64,000 nucleotides of DNA from positions 310,001 to 374,000 of the forward strand of contig NZ_JALGBZ010000003.1 in assembly GCF_023757625.1 (NCBI RefSeq). Direction: 5' to 3'. The stretch's first letter is position 1; every line of letters begins with the position of its first letter. The notes below the pieces were generated by a model. That model made no database searches and was not told the DNA's origin. It saw only the letters and a program-made list of their open reading frames with translations. The translations under genes and the position numbers were made by a program. Source of the DNA: Halomonas sp. S3-1-1 (GTDB lineage: Bacteria > Pseudomonadota > Gammaproteobacteria > Pseudomonadales > Halomonadaceae). Positions 1 to 9,099 of this stretch are shown here, in pieces.

Positions 1-1026
1 GGCGTTACCCTCGGCCTTGTTTGGGCGGCGGTGCTGGCGGCGAGCCCTTGGCAGTCGAGCCGCTACCTGATGGCGCGCAACGAGCACGTGGTGATGCGCT
101 CGGCGATGCTGACCGCGGTGGCGCTGGCCGTTTTCTACGCGCTGATGATGGTGACCGGCGCGGCGATCAATCTTTATGACACGAGCCTGGACCCGGAGCG
201 CTCGATGGTGTGGGTGGCGCTCAATATTCTGCCGACCTGGCTTGGCGTGGTGATTCTGACCGGCGTGTTCGCCGCCGGGCTCTCGTCGTGCTCGACGTTT
301 TTGTCGATCATCGGCTTTAGTATCTCCAACGATATTCTGAGCGCCTCGCAGGACGAAGCCTCGGCGATGCGTAAAAGCCGTTTGGCGGTACTTGCCGCGG
401 GGCTGATCGCGCTGATTCTGGCGCTGTTTCAGCCGCCGGCGGTGATGTCGGTGGTGTGGTTCGCCGCCACGCTCTTCGCCTCTTCCTGGGGGCCGGTGGC
501 GCTTCTGAGCATCTGGAGCAAGCGCATCACCGCCGCCGGTGCGGGCTGGGGGCTGGCGGTCGGTTTTGGCGGCAACGTCGCCATCTCGCTGATGGTGCAG
601 GCCGAGTGGCTGTCGCTTCCGGTCTATCTGCACCCGGTGCTGATCAGCACGCTGATGGCGCTGGTGGCTATCGCCATCGCCTCCCGGCTGACCCGCGTAA
701 GCCAGGCCGAGCGCGAGTATCGGGCGTTCTTGCACACCTTCGACGCCCAAAGCGTGAGCGGCTGGGTTTCCGGCACGCGGTTGATCGCGCTGTGCACCAT
801 GCTCTCCGGGGTGGCCATTGGGGTATTTTTGTGGCGCCAGTACGCGGTGACCCTCGACGGCTTCGCCGCGCAGTTCGGCCTAAGCGCCGGGGCAGTGCAG
901 GGCGCTTACGGGCTGGCCATTGGCTGTGGCGTCATGTTATTGCTGGCCGGCGGCGTCGGCTTTTGGCTGGTGCGCCCGAAAGGCCGGGGGCACGCGGCGC
1001 GTATGGCGGTATCCCCGGGCCGCTAG
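1..1026 (+). CDS. Sodium:solute symporter family protein (C-terminal part)
   Basis: The reading frame is open from base 1, so the start lies outside the window; 341 residues are visible. It is a polytopic membrane protein with about eight hydrophobic segments. The pattern SPWQSSRYLMARNEHVV followed by GVFAAGLSSCSTFLS is typical of SSS-family Na+/substrate symporters (the proline/pantothenate/acetate transporter superfamily). The substrate cannot be read from this part. An intrinsic terminator follows directly. The family call is strong; any link to the neighbouring dimethylglycine operon is only positional. Confidence 0.85.
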   Translation, partial: GVTLGLVWAAVLAASPWQSSRYLMARNEHVVMRSAMLTAVALAVFYALMMVTGAAINLYDTSLDPERSMVWVALNILPTWLGVVILTGVFAAGLSSCSTFLSIIGFSISNDILSASQDEASAMRKSRLAVLAAGLIALILALFQPPAVMSVVWFAATLFASSWGPVALLSIWSKRITAAGAGWGLAVGFGGNVAISLMVQAEWLSLPVYLHPVLISTLMALVAIAIASRLTRVSQAEREYRAFLHTFDAQSVSGWVSGTRLIALCTMLSGVAIGVFLWRQYAVTLDGFAAQFGLSAGAVQGAYGLAIGCGVMLLLAGGVGFWLVRPKGRGHAARMAVSPGR

Positions 1027-1063
1027 CCGTCGAGGCGTCCGCGCCTTGCCATCACATCCTCAG

Positions 1064-1099
1064 CGACCGCTCGCCTTTTGGCGGGCGGTTCGTTTTTTT
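1064..1099 (+). terminator. Intrinsic terminator after the symporter
   Basis: A ten-base-pair stem (1066-1075 with 1080-1089, one G-U pair) is followed by CG and a run of seven T. It separates the symporter from the DMT transporter gene. Confidence 0.85.
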
Positions 1100-1116
1100 G
1101 ATCGGGAGTCAGTGTC

Positions 1117-2004
1117 ATGCAAACCAGTACCTACCAGCGCGGCCTGATGATCGTCATTCTGGGCGTCGTTTTTCTAAGCTTCGACGGGCTGTTGATTCGC
1201 CTGGCCGCAACCGACGGCTTCACCATCGTGTTCTGGCGCGGCTTCTTGATGCTTTGCGTGCTGGGCGCACTCTGTTTGGTGCGCCAAAAACTTTCGACGC
1301 TGCGCGTGCATCCGGTGGCCTCGCTTGCATCGGCCACGCTGCTGGGGCTGATATCGGCGCTGTTCGTGCTGGCGGTGATGAATGCCAATGTGGCCAACGT
1401 GGTGGTGATTTTGAGCACCGCGCCGCTGTTCGCCGCGATTTTCTCGCGCGTGTTTCTTGGCGAGCGGGTCGCGCTTCGCACGCTGATCGCCATCGCGCTG
1501 TGCATGCTGGGCATGGGGCTGGTGTTTTTCGGCGAGGGGGCGGCGGGGATGCTGGTGGGCAACCTATTCGCGCTGGCCGCGGCGCTGGCGATCGGCGGCA
1601 ATCTCACGGTGCTGCGCCGCTACCCGCGTATCGATACGACCACCGTGATCGCCGGCGGCGGGCTTTTGTCCGCGGCGATTGCCTGGCCGATGGCATCTCC
1701 GCTGGCTCTCCAAGCGCCGCAGTTTGGCGTGCTGGCGCTGATGGGCCTCGTTCAGATGCCGCTGGCGACCGTGTTGATCAACAGCGCCACGCGCTATCTG
1801 CCCTCAACCGAGGTGGCGCTTTTCTATCTGGTGGAAACCGCGCTCGGCACGCTCTGGGTGTGGTGGCTCTTGGGTGAAGAGCCTACCGCCTCGACGCTTG
1901 CTGGCGGGGTGCTGGTGATCACCGTGCTGATGGTCCACGCCGGGGTCGGTCTTAAGCGCGAACGGCAAAGGCTGCGACTCTATCAGGAGGTGGTAGGAAA
2001 GTAG
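1117..2004 (+). CDS. DMT-family (EamA) transporter
   Basis: A 295-residue inner-membrane protein with about ten hydrophobic helices arranged as two EamA repeats. The first repeat ends near MNANVANVVVILSTAPLFAAIFSRVFLGE and the second near STEVALFYLVETALGTLWVWWLLGEEPT, both characteristic of the drug/metabolite transporter superfamily. Members usually export amino acids or other metabolites; the substrate here is unknown. ATG start with GGGAG upstream. It is a single gene, preceded by a terminator and facing the end of the dgc operon. Confidence 0.85.
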   Translation: MQTSTYQRGLMIVILGVVFLSFDGLLIRLAATDGFTIVFWRGFLMLCVLGALCLVRQKLSTLRVHPVASLASATLLGLISALFVLAVMNANVANVVVILSTAPLFAAIFSRVFLGERVALRTLIAIALCMLGMGLVFFGEGAAGMLVGNLFALAAALAIGGNLTVLRRYPRIDTTTVIAGGGLLSAAIAWPMASPLALQAPQFGVLALMGLVQMPLATVLINSATRYLPSTEVALFYLVETALGTLWVWWLLGEEPTASTLAGGVLVITVLMVHAGVGLKRERQRLRLYQEVVGK

Positions 2005-2171
2005 GGCGACGCAATGTGGTCTCGTGCCGGATGCAAGCAGCCCTACGCGGGGGCGCCATGAATACTTCCCTGTAGGCTACTTTCGCCTTCCCTAGCGAAA
2101 GACCCCCGCTACGGACTACTTCCATCCTCGTGTGTTGCCTTGACCCTCGACCTTGTAGGCGCACCACTAAA

Positions 2172-2193
2172 AAGCCCGCCGTAATGGCGGGCT
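2172..2193 (-). terminator. Intrinsic terminator of the dgc operon
   Basis: An eight-base-pair perfect stem (2173-2180 with 2186-2193) is followed, on the minus strand, by a T tract (seen as A's at 2169-2173). It lies about 30 bases after the etfB stop. The rest of 2005-2170 holds no feature I can support. Confidence 0.85.
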
Positions 2194-2220
2194 GAAAGGT
2201 ACTACCATGAAACGGGGCGT

Positions 2221-3030
2221 TTAGCGCAGCACGCCTTCCTCTTTCAACAGCTTGAAGATTGCTTCGGCGCCCTGTTCCGGGGTGACGTCGTTGAGCGTCT
2301 GCCCGCCGCCGCCGTCCGCCTTGGCGGCGGCGGCCTTGAAGCGGTCCCGCGCCGAAGAGGATTTTACGATCTTGAGGCGTTTCGGGCGCTTACGCGCCGG
2401 GTGGAACTGCCAGCTGGCCAGCGTCTCATCAGTTTCGCTTTGTGCCTCGCTTAGCGCAAGCTCGCCGCGCCTGGCCGGGCCAAAGGCGCTTTGGCGCGCC
2501 GCCGGGGCGCTGGTATCGATCGTGGCGATCGCCGGCAGGCGAATGCGCAGGCGCCGGCGCTTGCCGCGGGGCAGGGCCTGGAGCACCACCGCCGTGCCCT
2601 GCTCGACCTTCTCGACCGCGGCCAAGCTGGTGATGATCGGCCAGCCCAGCGCTTCAGCCAGCTGGTAGGGCAGAAGGCCCGAGGCTTCGCCGGTTTCCGC
2701 GCGGCTGCCGGTTAGAATCAGTTGGGGGGCATCGTGTCGAAGCGCCTCGACGAGTGCCGGGATCACGTCGGCGTTCTCGCTTTGCTCGATTAGCCCGATA
2801 TGGTCGATGCCCATGCCGAGGTAGCCTCGCAGGGCCTCTTCCTGCTCGCTTTCGTGCTGGCCGGCGTGCAGCAGGCGCACAGAGGCGTTCTCCAGGGTGA
2901 GCGCCATTTCCACCGCGCGGGCGTCCTGGTCGGCGCGCCGGGCGCGGGCGGTCAGCGGATGGCGGCCGATCGAGACCAGTACGGCCACGTCGAGTGACGC
3001 GCTTTGTTTGGCGGGGGCGTTAGGCGGCAT
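2221..3030 (-). CDS. etfB: Electron transfer flavoprotein beta subunit of the dimethylglycine pathway
   Basis: A 269-residue EtfB-like protein. The N-terminal half has the nucleotide-binding alpha/beta fold (VAVLVSIGRHP, then LILTGSRAETGEASGLLPYQLAEALGWP), and the C-terminal tail is basic and low in complexity. It should pair with the adjacent EtfA to carry electrons from DgcA/DgcB. It starts inside the end of etfA (11-base overlap), so the two are translationally coupled. The same order (dipeptidase, DUF5943, dgcA, dgcB, etfA, etfB) is known in Pseudomonas aeruginosa PA5396-PA5401. Last gene of the operon, followed by a terminator. Confidence 0.88.
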   Translation of the reverse strand: MPPNAPAKQSASLDVAVLVSIGRHPLTARARRADQDARAVEMALTLENASVRLLHAGQHESEQEEALRGYLGMGIDHIGLIEQSENADVIPALVEALRHDAPQLILTGSRAETGEASGLLPYQLAEALGWPIITSLAAVEKVEQGTAVVLQALPRGKRRRLRIRLPAIATIDTSAPAARQSAFGPARRGELALSEAQSETDETLASWQFHPARKRPKRLKIVKSSSARDRFKAAAAKADGGGGQTLNDVTPEQGAEAIFKLLKEEGVLR

Positions 3031-4300
3031 CGCGGTTCTCCTGTTGCTCGGCGCGGTACTGCTCGACCCGCGCTACCAGCGCCGCGAGCACCGCGCTGGC
3101 GTCGCCAATCACGGTCAGGTCGGCGCGTTTGGCCATGTCGCAGCCTTCGTCGAGGTTGACGGCAACGACCTTGTCGCAGCTTTGAATACCTTGCAGGTGC
3201 TGGATGGCGCCGGAAATGCCGATGGCCACGTAGACCCGAGCGGAAACCCAAGTGCCGGTGGCGCCGACTTGGCGGTCGCGGGGCATGTAGCCGTCGTCCA
3301 CCGCCACCCTCGAGGCGCCCTTGGTCGCGCCGAGCACGTCGGCGGCGTGGTGGTAGCCGTCCCAATCCTTGACGCCGTTGCCGGCGGAGAGAATGAACTC
3401 GGCTTCGGCAAGCGAGACGCTTGCCGGGTCCACCGCGACTTCGCCGAGATCCTCGATGCGCCCGAGCACGTCGGGAAGCCCCTGGCCAAGCGCGATGGGG
3501 TCAGCGGCGTGGCGGGTTTCGCTGATCGGGTCGGCGCACTCGGCCAGTGCCAGCACCACTCGGGGCAGCTCGCGATGAACGTCGTGGCGGCCCGCGCCGG
3601 CGCGGGCGGTGGCCCGCCAGCCGGTCGCGCTGTCATTGCTGGCTTCGACCTGCCACACCTGAGCGGCGGGGCGCTCGCCAAGCCTGGCGGCCAGGCGTCG
3701 GCCAAGCTCGCCGCCGCCCAGGGCGGAGTCGGGCAACAGCCAAAAGCGCGGAGCAAGCTCGCGCTCCACGCTTTGAAGCGTGGCCACCTTGAGCTCAGGC
3801 AGGTAGCCCGAGAAGCGCTCGCCGTCTAGGTGCAGCAGCCGGTCGATGCCGGCCTCACCGAAGGCGCTCTCCTTGTGCTCGCCAAAGACCACCGCGAGTA
3901 CCGCCCCCGGGCTTGCCGGGTCGGCGTCGGCGAGTTGGCGGGCCAGGCCCAGAAGATCGCGATCGTGGGCTGACAGGCGCCCGCCAGCCATGTCCGGCAC
4001 TACGGCCACGATAAAGGCCGGGGCATCGATGGTGACGTTCTGACGAGTGTCCTTGGCCGCAGCGCTGTGCGCTGGGGCCTGGGCGGCCTGCTGGGCGCCG
4101 CTTCTATCGATGCGGCGTACGCCGTTGGGGCCGATGAAGCCGACCGCACGCGGGTCGCGGCGCATCACGCCGTTGGGCCCCATCCACTCGGTGGGGCGGG
4201 CGCCGCCGCCGAGTTCGGCAATTACGCTCTGATGCTGCGGATGCAGGCGGTTACGGGCGATCCACTCCTTGCGGGGGTCGCGGCGCAGAATGTCGCTCAT
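3020..4300 (-). CDS. etfA: Electron transfer flavoprotein alpha subunit of the dimethylglycine pathway
   Basis: A 426-residue protein. The C-terminal third has the FAD-binding EtfA signature (RQVGATGTWVSARVYVAIGISGAIQHLQG) and a conserved tail (VVAVNLDEGCDMAKRADLTVIGD). It is about 100 residues longer than a housekeeping EtfA because of an N-terminal extension with two GPNG-centred units (residues 41-44 and 57-60) and arginine-rich RRDP/RRID motifs. It overlaps dgcB by four bases (ATGA) and etfB by eleven. It is expected to bind FAD and accept electrons from dimethylglycine demethylation. The role of the extension is unknown. Confidence 0.9.
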   Translation of the reverse strand: MSDILRRDPRKEWIARNRLHPQHQSVIAELGGGARPTEWMGPNGVMRRDPRAVGFIGPNGVRRIDRSGAQQAAQAPAHSAAAKDTRQNVTIDAPAFIVAVVPDMAGGRLSAHDRDLLGLARQLADADPASPGAVLAVVFGEHKESAFGEAGIDRLLHLDGERFSGYLPELKVATLQSVERELAPRFWLLPDSALGGGELGRRLAARLGERPAAQVWQVEASNDSATGWRATARAGAGRHDVHRELPRVVLALAECADPISETRHAADPIALGQGLPDVLGRIEDLGEVAVDPASVSLAEAEFILSAGNGVKDWDGYHHAADVLGATKGASRVAVDDGYMPRDRQVGATGTWVSARVYVAIGISGAIQHLQGIQSCDKVVAVNLDEGCDMAKRADLTVIGDASAVLAALVARVEQYRAEQQENRDAA

Positions 4301-6309
4301 GAGGTTTCCTCCAGCGCAGGGGCGGGGTCGGCCTTGGCCTGCGCCGCTTTATCGGCGGCGGTGTCGATTATCAATGCATCGGCGACCAGCTCGGCGATGT
4401 CCTTGATGCCGGCGCGCGGCTCCACCACGCCTTCGAGCATGGCGGTGCACTGCGGGCAGCCCACGGCGACCAGATCTGCGCCGGTTTCACGCACGTCTTC
4501 CATGCGCATGTCGGGAATCCGCTGCTTGCCGGGAATGTCGGTGATCGGCGCGCCGCCGCCGCCGCCGCAGCAGCGCGAGCGGTAGCCGGAGCGGGCCATC
4601 TCCTTGATTTCGATGCCGAGCGCTTTCAACACATCGCGCGGCGCCTCGTACTCGCCGTTGTAGCGGCCGAGATAACACGGGTCGTGGTAGGTGACGCTGC
4701 CGCCTTTCCACGCCTTGAAGCTGAGCTTGTTCGCGCTGACCAGTTCGCTAATGAACGTGCTGTGGTGCTGCACGTGGTAGCTGGACGGGGCCTCCGCGGT
4801 GCCCAGCTCGCCGTACTCGTTTTTGAGCACGTGGAAGCTGTGGGGGTCGCAGGTGACGATGCGATCGAAACGGTAGCGGCTCATGGTCTGAATGTTGCGG
4901 CGGGCCAGCGTCTGGAAGGTCGCTTCGTCGCCCAGGCGGCGCGCCACGTCGCCGCTGTCGCGCTCTTCATTGCCGAGCACGGCGAAGTCGACGCCTGCCG
5001 CGCGCAGCACGCTGATGAACGCGCGCAGGGTGCGCTGGTTGCGCATGTCGAACACGCCGTCGCCGAGCCACAGGAGCACATCGGCCTCTTTCTTGTCCGC
5101 CATCAGCGGCAGGTTCAGATCCGCCGCCCAGTGCAGGCGCGAGTCGGGATCGAAGCCGCCGGGGTTGTCGGTGGCGATCAAGTTATCGAGCACCTCGGCG
5201 CCCTTGTTGGGGGTGTTGCCGTGCTCCAGCGTCAGAAAGCGGCGCATGTCGACGATGGCGTCGACGTGCTCGATCATCATCGGGCACTCTTCCACGCAGG
5301 CGCGGCACGTCGTGCAGGACCAGAGCGTTTCAGGATCGACCAGCGCGGTGCCTTCGCGGGCGACGATTGGACCAAAGGGGTCGCCCTGGTGCTCGCCGAC
5401 CGGCTTGCCGGGGTAGGGGGAGCCTGCGTAGTTGGCGTCACTGCCGCCGGCCATACCGACGACCATGTCTTGAATCAGCTTTTTCGGGTTGAGCGGCTGG
5501 CCAGCGGCAAAGGCCGGGCAGGCGGCTTCGCAGCGCCCGCACTGCACGCAGGCGTCAAAGCCTAAAAGCTGGTTCCAGGTGAAGTCGGCGGGCTTTTCGA
5601 CGCCGAGCTTGGCGCTGTCATCGTTGAGTTTCAGCGCTTTCAGGCCGGTGGAGCGGTGTTCGCCGCCGGTCTTATCGGAAAAGCGCTCCGGGCGGCGGTG
5701 GTACGCCAGGTGCAGGGCACCGGCGAAGGCGTGCTTCATCGGCCCGCCCCAGGTCATGCCAAAGAACATCTCGCCCAGGCCCCAGACGATGATGGCCGCG
5801 AGCACCAGAGCGGCGATCCAGCCAAGGCCTTCCTGGAACACGCCGTCGGGCAGAATGCCGGCGGTGGGCAGCGTGATCACGAACATGCCGATCGAAAACG
5901 CCATCAGGCTTTTCGGCAGGCGCATCCAGGGCCCTTTTGATAGCCGCGAAGGCGGCGGGCTGCGGCGTTTGGCGACGAGAATGCTGCCAATGAACATGCT
6001 GGTGGTGGCGGCCAGCAGCACCCAAGCAAGGATCGCGCTGTCCAGGCCAACGCCGTGGACGATGATGGCCAGAAGCGCGGCCAGCACGAAGCCGCCAGCG
6101 GTGGCGACGTGAGTGTGAGAGATATACTTGTCGCGCTCGACGACGTGGTGCAGGTCGACCAGGTAGCGCCTGGGAACCTGCATGAGGCCCTTGAGTACGG
6201 GCACGGAAGAGGGCCGCCCTTGGCGCCATAAACGAGCGCGGCGAACCGCGCCAATGGCGGCAAGCGCCAGCGCAGAGAACAGCAGGATGGGTAACAGGAT
6301 ATCGAGCAT
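4297..6309 (-). CDS. dgcB: DgcB: membrane iron-sulfur oxidoreductase subunit of dimethylglycine demethylase
   Basis: A 670-residue protein with several membrane helices in the first 190 residues (about 1-20, 68-115, 135-155, 163-183). Two ferredoxin-type [4Fe-4S] motifs follow: C254, C257, C260, C264 and C332, C335, C338, C342. A C-terminal heterodisulfide-reductase-like region carries two CCG-type cysteine motifs (YHDPCYLGRYN with RCCGGGGG, and VGCPQCTAML). DgcB works with DgcA in oxidative demethylation of dimethylglycine to sarcosine and probably feeds electrons into the membrane. ATG start; the stop overlaps etfA by four bases. Confidence 0.92.
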   Translation of the reverse strand: MLDILLPILLFSALALAAIGAVRRARLWRQGRPSSVPVLKGLMQVPRRYLVDLHHVVERDKYISHTHVATAGGFVLAALLAIIVHGVGLDSAILAWVLLAATTSMFIGSILVAKRRSPPPSRLSKGPWMRLPKSLMAFSIGMFVITLPTAGILPDGVFQEGLGWIAALVLAAIIVWGLGEMFFGMTWGGPMKHAFAGALHLAYHRRPERFSDKTGGEHRSTGLKALKLNDDSAKLGVEKPADFTWNQLLGFDACVQCGRCEAACPAFAAGQPLNPKKLIQDMVVGMAGGSDANYAGSPYPGKPVGEHQGDPFGPIVAREGTALVDPETLWSCTTCRACVEECPMMIEHVDAIVDMRRFLTLEHGNTPNKGAEVLDNLIATDNPGGFDPDSRLHWAADLNLPLMADKKEADVLLWLGDGVFDMRNQRTLRAFISVLRAAGVDFAVLGNEERDSGDVARRLGDEATFQTLARRNIQTMSRYRFDRIVTCDPHSFHVLKNEYGELGTAEAPSSYHVQHHSTFISELVSANKLSFKAWKGGSVTYHDPCYLGRYNGEYEAPRDVLKALGIEIKEMARSGYRSRCCGGGGGAPITDIPGKQRIPDMRMEDVRETGADLVAVGCPQCTAMLEGVVEPRAGIKDIAELVADALIIDTAADKAAQAKADPAPALEETS

Positions 6310-6391
6310 GGCGTCTCTCCTCTCAGAGACACCGTAAGGACTACACCGCGGACCATAAGGCCCGCGGTGGTCGGCTTACAGCGTTATTGTG

Positions 6392-8464
6392 TCAGAAGTC
6401 CTTGCACAGCCGCAGCGCGTCATAAATGGCTGCATGCGTGTTGCGTGGCGCGGTGCAATCCCCCAGGCGGAACAGTGCGAAACCGTCGCCGCTTTGCGAG
6501 AGGCTGGGTTGGGGTTTGATCGCGTAGAGCGCTTCGATGTCGGTCTGGCCCTTGTTGCGCGACTGGTGCTTGAGCGCGTAGTAGAGCGCCTCGTCCGGAC
6601 GCACGCCGTTTTCGACCACGACCTGGTCGACCACGCGCTCCTCTAAAGCCCCTGTGTACTCGTTTTCGAGCACAGCAACCAACGACTCGCCTTCGCGATA
6701 CACCTTATGCAGGGCGAGATCCGAGGTCATGATGACCTCTTTCTCGTACAGGCTTCTGTAGTAGGTGGGGAAGGTGGTGCCACCCACCGCCGCACCGGGC
6801 TTGATGTCGTCGGTGACGATCTCGACTCGACAGCCTTTATCCGCCAGGTAGTCCGCCGCAGAAACGCCGGAGAACTCGCAGATGGTGTCGAAGATCAGCA
6901 CGTTCTTGCCAGGCTCGACGCGCCCTTCGAGGATGTCCCAAGTGCTGACGACCAGACTCTTGTCGGTATCCGCGTCATAGCCCCACTCCGGTACCTGGGA
7001 GAGAAACGGCTGGCCGCCGGTGGCGAGAATCACCACGTCTGGGCGCAAGTCTTTAATAGTCGCTTCGTCCGCCTTGGTGCCCAAGCGCTGATCGACACCC
7101 AGCCGGTTGAGCTCGAGCTGATACCAGCGGGTGATGCCGGCAATCTGATCGCGCTGCGGTGCTTTTGAGGCAATGGTGATCTGCCCGCCGATTTGATCTT
7201 TCGCTTCGAACAGCGTCACATCGTGGCCGCGCTCGGCACACACGCGCGCCGCTTCCATGCCGCCGGGGCCGCCGCCGACCACCACGACCTTACGCGTCGG
7301 ACCTTCTGTTTTCTCGATGATGTGCGGAAGCCCCATGTACTCCCGCGACGTCGCGGCGTTCTGGATACACAGTACATCGAGGCCCTGGTACTGGCGGTCG
7401 ATGCAGTAGTTGGCGCCGACGCACTGCTTGATCTGATCGACCTGGTCGTTCTTGATCTTGGCGATGATGTGCGGGTCGGCGATGTGGGCGCGGGTCATGC
7501 CGACCATGTCGACGTAGCCGCCTTCGAGAATCCGCTGGGCCTGGTTGGGATCCTTGATGTTCTGGGCGTGGATGACCGGTACGTTGACCACTTCCTTGAT
7601 GCCCGACGCCAGGTGCAAAAACGGCTCCGGCGGGTAGGACATGTTGGGAATGACGTTGGCGAGCGTATTGTGGGTATCGCAGCCGGAACCGACCACACCG
7701 AAGAAGTCGATTTTGCCGGTCGCGTCGTAGTACGCCGCGATGCGCTTCATTTCCTCGTGGTCGAGGCCGTCCGGGTGGAACTCGTCGCCGGTGATGCGCA
7801 TGCCGACCGTGAAGTCGTCGCCAACCTCGGCGCGCACCGCCTTGAGCACTTCCATGCCAAAGCGCATACGGTTTTCAAAGGTGCCGCCCCAGTCGTCGGT
7901 ACGCTTGTTGACCCGCGGGCTCCAGAACTGGTCGATCAGGTGCTGGTGCACCGCGGAGAGTTCGACGCCGTCGAGGCCGCCTTCCTTCGCCCGGCGTGCG
8001 GCCTGGGCGAAGTCGCCGATGATGCGCCAGATCTCTTCTTCTTCGATGGTCTTGCAGGTCGAGCGGTGAACCGGCTCGCGGATGCCGGACGGCGAGACCA
8101 GCGTCGACCAGTCGAAACCGTCCCAGCGCGAGCGCCGGCCCATGTGGGTAATCTGGATCATGATCTTGCCGCCGTGCTTGTGCACGGCATCCGCCAGATT
8201 CTGGAAGTGCGGAATGATGCGGTCGGTGGAGAGGTTCACCGAGCTCCACCAGCCCTGGGGACTGTCGATCGAGACGATCGACGAGCCGCCGCAGATGCAA
8301 AGCCCGCAGCCGCCCTTGGCCTTCTCTTCGTAGTACTTGACGTAACGATCGGTGGTCATGCCGCCGTCGGTGGCGTGCACCTCGGCGTGAGCGGTACTGA
8401 CTACGCGGTTACGGATAGTGTGCTTGCCGATCTGAATCGGCTTGAACAGTGCATCGAATGCCAT
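6392..8464 (-). CDS. dgcA: DgcA: dimethylglycine demethylase flavoprotein
   Basis: A 690-residue protein of the Old Yellow Enzyme/trimethylamine dehydrogenase family. Residues 1-345 form an FMN-type TIM barrel (MAFDALFKPIQIGKHTIRNR at the start). An iron-sulfur-like segment lies at 348-366, and a dinucleotide-binding domain with GGGPGG at 397-402 follows. The segment keeps C348, C354 and C366, but the second position of the usual C-x2-C-x2-C-x11-C motif is alanine (A351). Operon order identifies it as the demethylase converting dimethylglycine to sarcosine in betaine breakdown. Eighty bases separate it from dgcB and eleven from the DUF5943 gene. Confidence 0.92.
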   Translation of the reverse strand: MAFDALFKPIQIGKHTIRNRVVSTAHAEVHATDGGMTTDRYVKYYEEKAKGGCGLCICGGSSIVSIDSPQGWWSSVNLSTDRIIPHFQNLADAVHKHGGKIMIQITHMGRRSRWDGFDWSTLVSPSGIREPVHRSTCKTIEEEEIWRIIGDFAQAARRAKEGGLDGVELSAVHQHLIDQFWSPRVNKRTDDWGGTFENRMRFGMEVLKAVRAEVGDDFTVGMRITGDEFHPDGLDHEEMKRIAAYYDATGKIDFFGVVGSGCDTHNTLANVIPNMSYPPEPFLHLASGIKEVVNVPVIHAQNIKDPNQAQRILEGGYVDMVGMTRAHIADPHIIAKIKNDQVDQIKQCVGANYCIDRQYQGLDVLCIQNAATSREYMGLPHIIEKTEGPTRKVVVVGGGPGGMEAARVCAERGHDVTLFEAKDQIGGQITIASKAPQRDQIAGITRWYQLELNRLGVDQRLGTKADEATIKDLRPDVVILATGGQPFLSQVPEWGYDADTDKSLVVSTWDILEGRVEPGKNVLIFDTICEFSGVSAADYLADKGCRVEIVTDDIKPGAAVGGTTFPTYYRSLYEKEVIMTSDLALHKVYREGESLVAVLENEYTGALEERVVDQVVVENGVRPDEALYYALKHQSRNKGQTDIEALYAIKPQPSLSQSGDGFALFRLGDCTAPRNTHAAIYDALRLCKDF

Positions 8465-8475
8465 GACGTCGACCC

Positions 8476-9018
8476 TCAGTGCTTGGGCGTTACAACAAAC
8501 AGGCCGTGGTCACAGCCTTCCTCGGCGCCGCTTTGCGTCTGCTCGGCTACCGTACGAAGGTCGCTTCCTCGCGCCGCCAAAATCTGGTCCATGGCGCCGG
8601 CGAACCAGCCGGTGAACATGTACTCGATCTTGCGGTTGACCTTACCCATTTGATACACGAAGGCGCTGTGCTCGAGGCGCACGCGGGCGGTGCCGGCGTC
8701 CAGGTCGATCTCCTCGGTCTTGAAAAGGCCCCAGCCGCGCTGGGAAAGGCGCTTCATGTAGTGCTCGAAGACGTCAACGCCTTCAAGGCCGTGCAGCTCG
8801 GCCTCCTTTTCGCACCAGTGCCAGGCGCTCTTGTAGCCGGCGTGGTAGAGGATCTCAGCGTATTTCTCCGCGCCCAGGGCCTCTTCGACGGCCATGTGGT
8901 TGTTGACGAAGAAGTGGCGCGGTACGTACAGCATCGGCAGCGCGTCGGTCGTCCAGATACCGGTTTCGCTGTCGACGTCAATTGGAAGTTCGGGAGCTGT
9001 CTTGGTCACGGTGGTCAT
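8476..9018 (-). CDS. DUF5943-family protein of the dimethylglycine operon
   Basis: A 180-residue soluble protein equivalent in position and sequence character to P. aeruginosa PA5397. It has many aromatic residues (YVPRHFFVNNHMAVEEALG, YKSAWHWCEKEAELHG, EYMFTGWFAGAMDQIL) and resembles V4R/4-vinyl-reductase-like small-ligand domains. I chose the ATG at 9018 over a TTG 27 bases upstream because the longer N-terminus adds no recognisable sequence; neither start has a good ribosome-binding site. It lies between the dipeptidase and dgcA genes. Its role in the pathway is not established. Confidence 0.8.
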   Translation of the reverse strand: MTTVTKTAPELPIDVDSETGIWTTDALPMLYVPRHFFVNNHMAVEEALGAEKYAEILYHAGYKSAWHWCEKEAELHGLEGVDVFEHYMKRLSQRGWGLFKTEEIDLDAGTARVRLEHSAFVYQMGKVNRKIEYMFTGWFAGAMDQILAARGSDLRTVAEQTQSGAEEGCDHGLFVVTPKH

Positions 9019-9099
9019 CCTTAAAACTTGTACTTGTTCAAACAAGAGAGGGTCATGGGGGCGGCGCTTTTTTGAATCGACTCGCCCCGTTTGAAATCG

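Noticed and set aside
456-1877. A long 473-codon plus-strand frame crossing two transporter genes
   Set aside because: It overlaps two clear membrane proteins in another frame, has an Arg/Gly/Ala-rich composition typical of high-GC shadow frames, and crosses a terminator.
1952-2167. A 71-codon minus-strand frame after the DMT gene
   Set aside because: It overlaps the end of the DMT gene, lies past the dgc operon terminator, and has basic shadow-frame composition.
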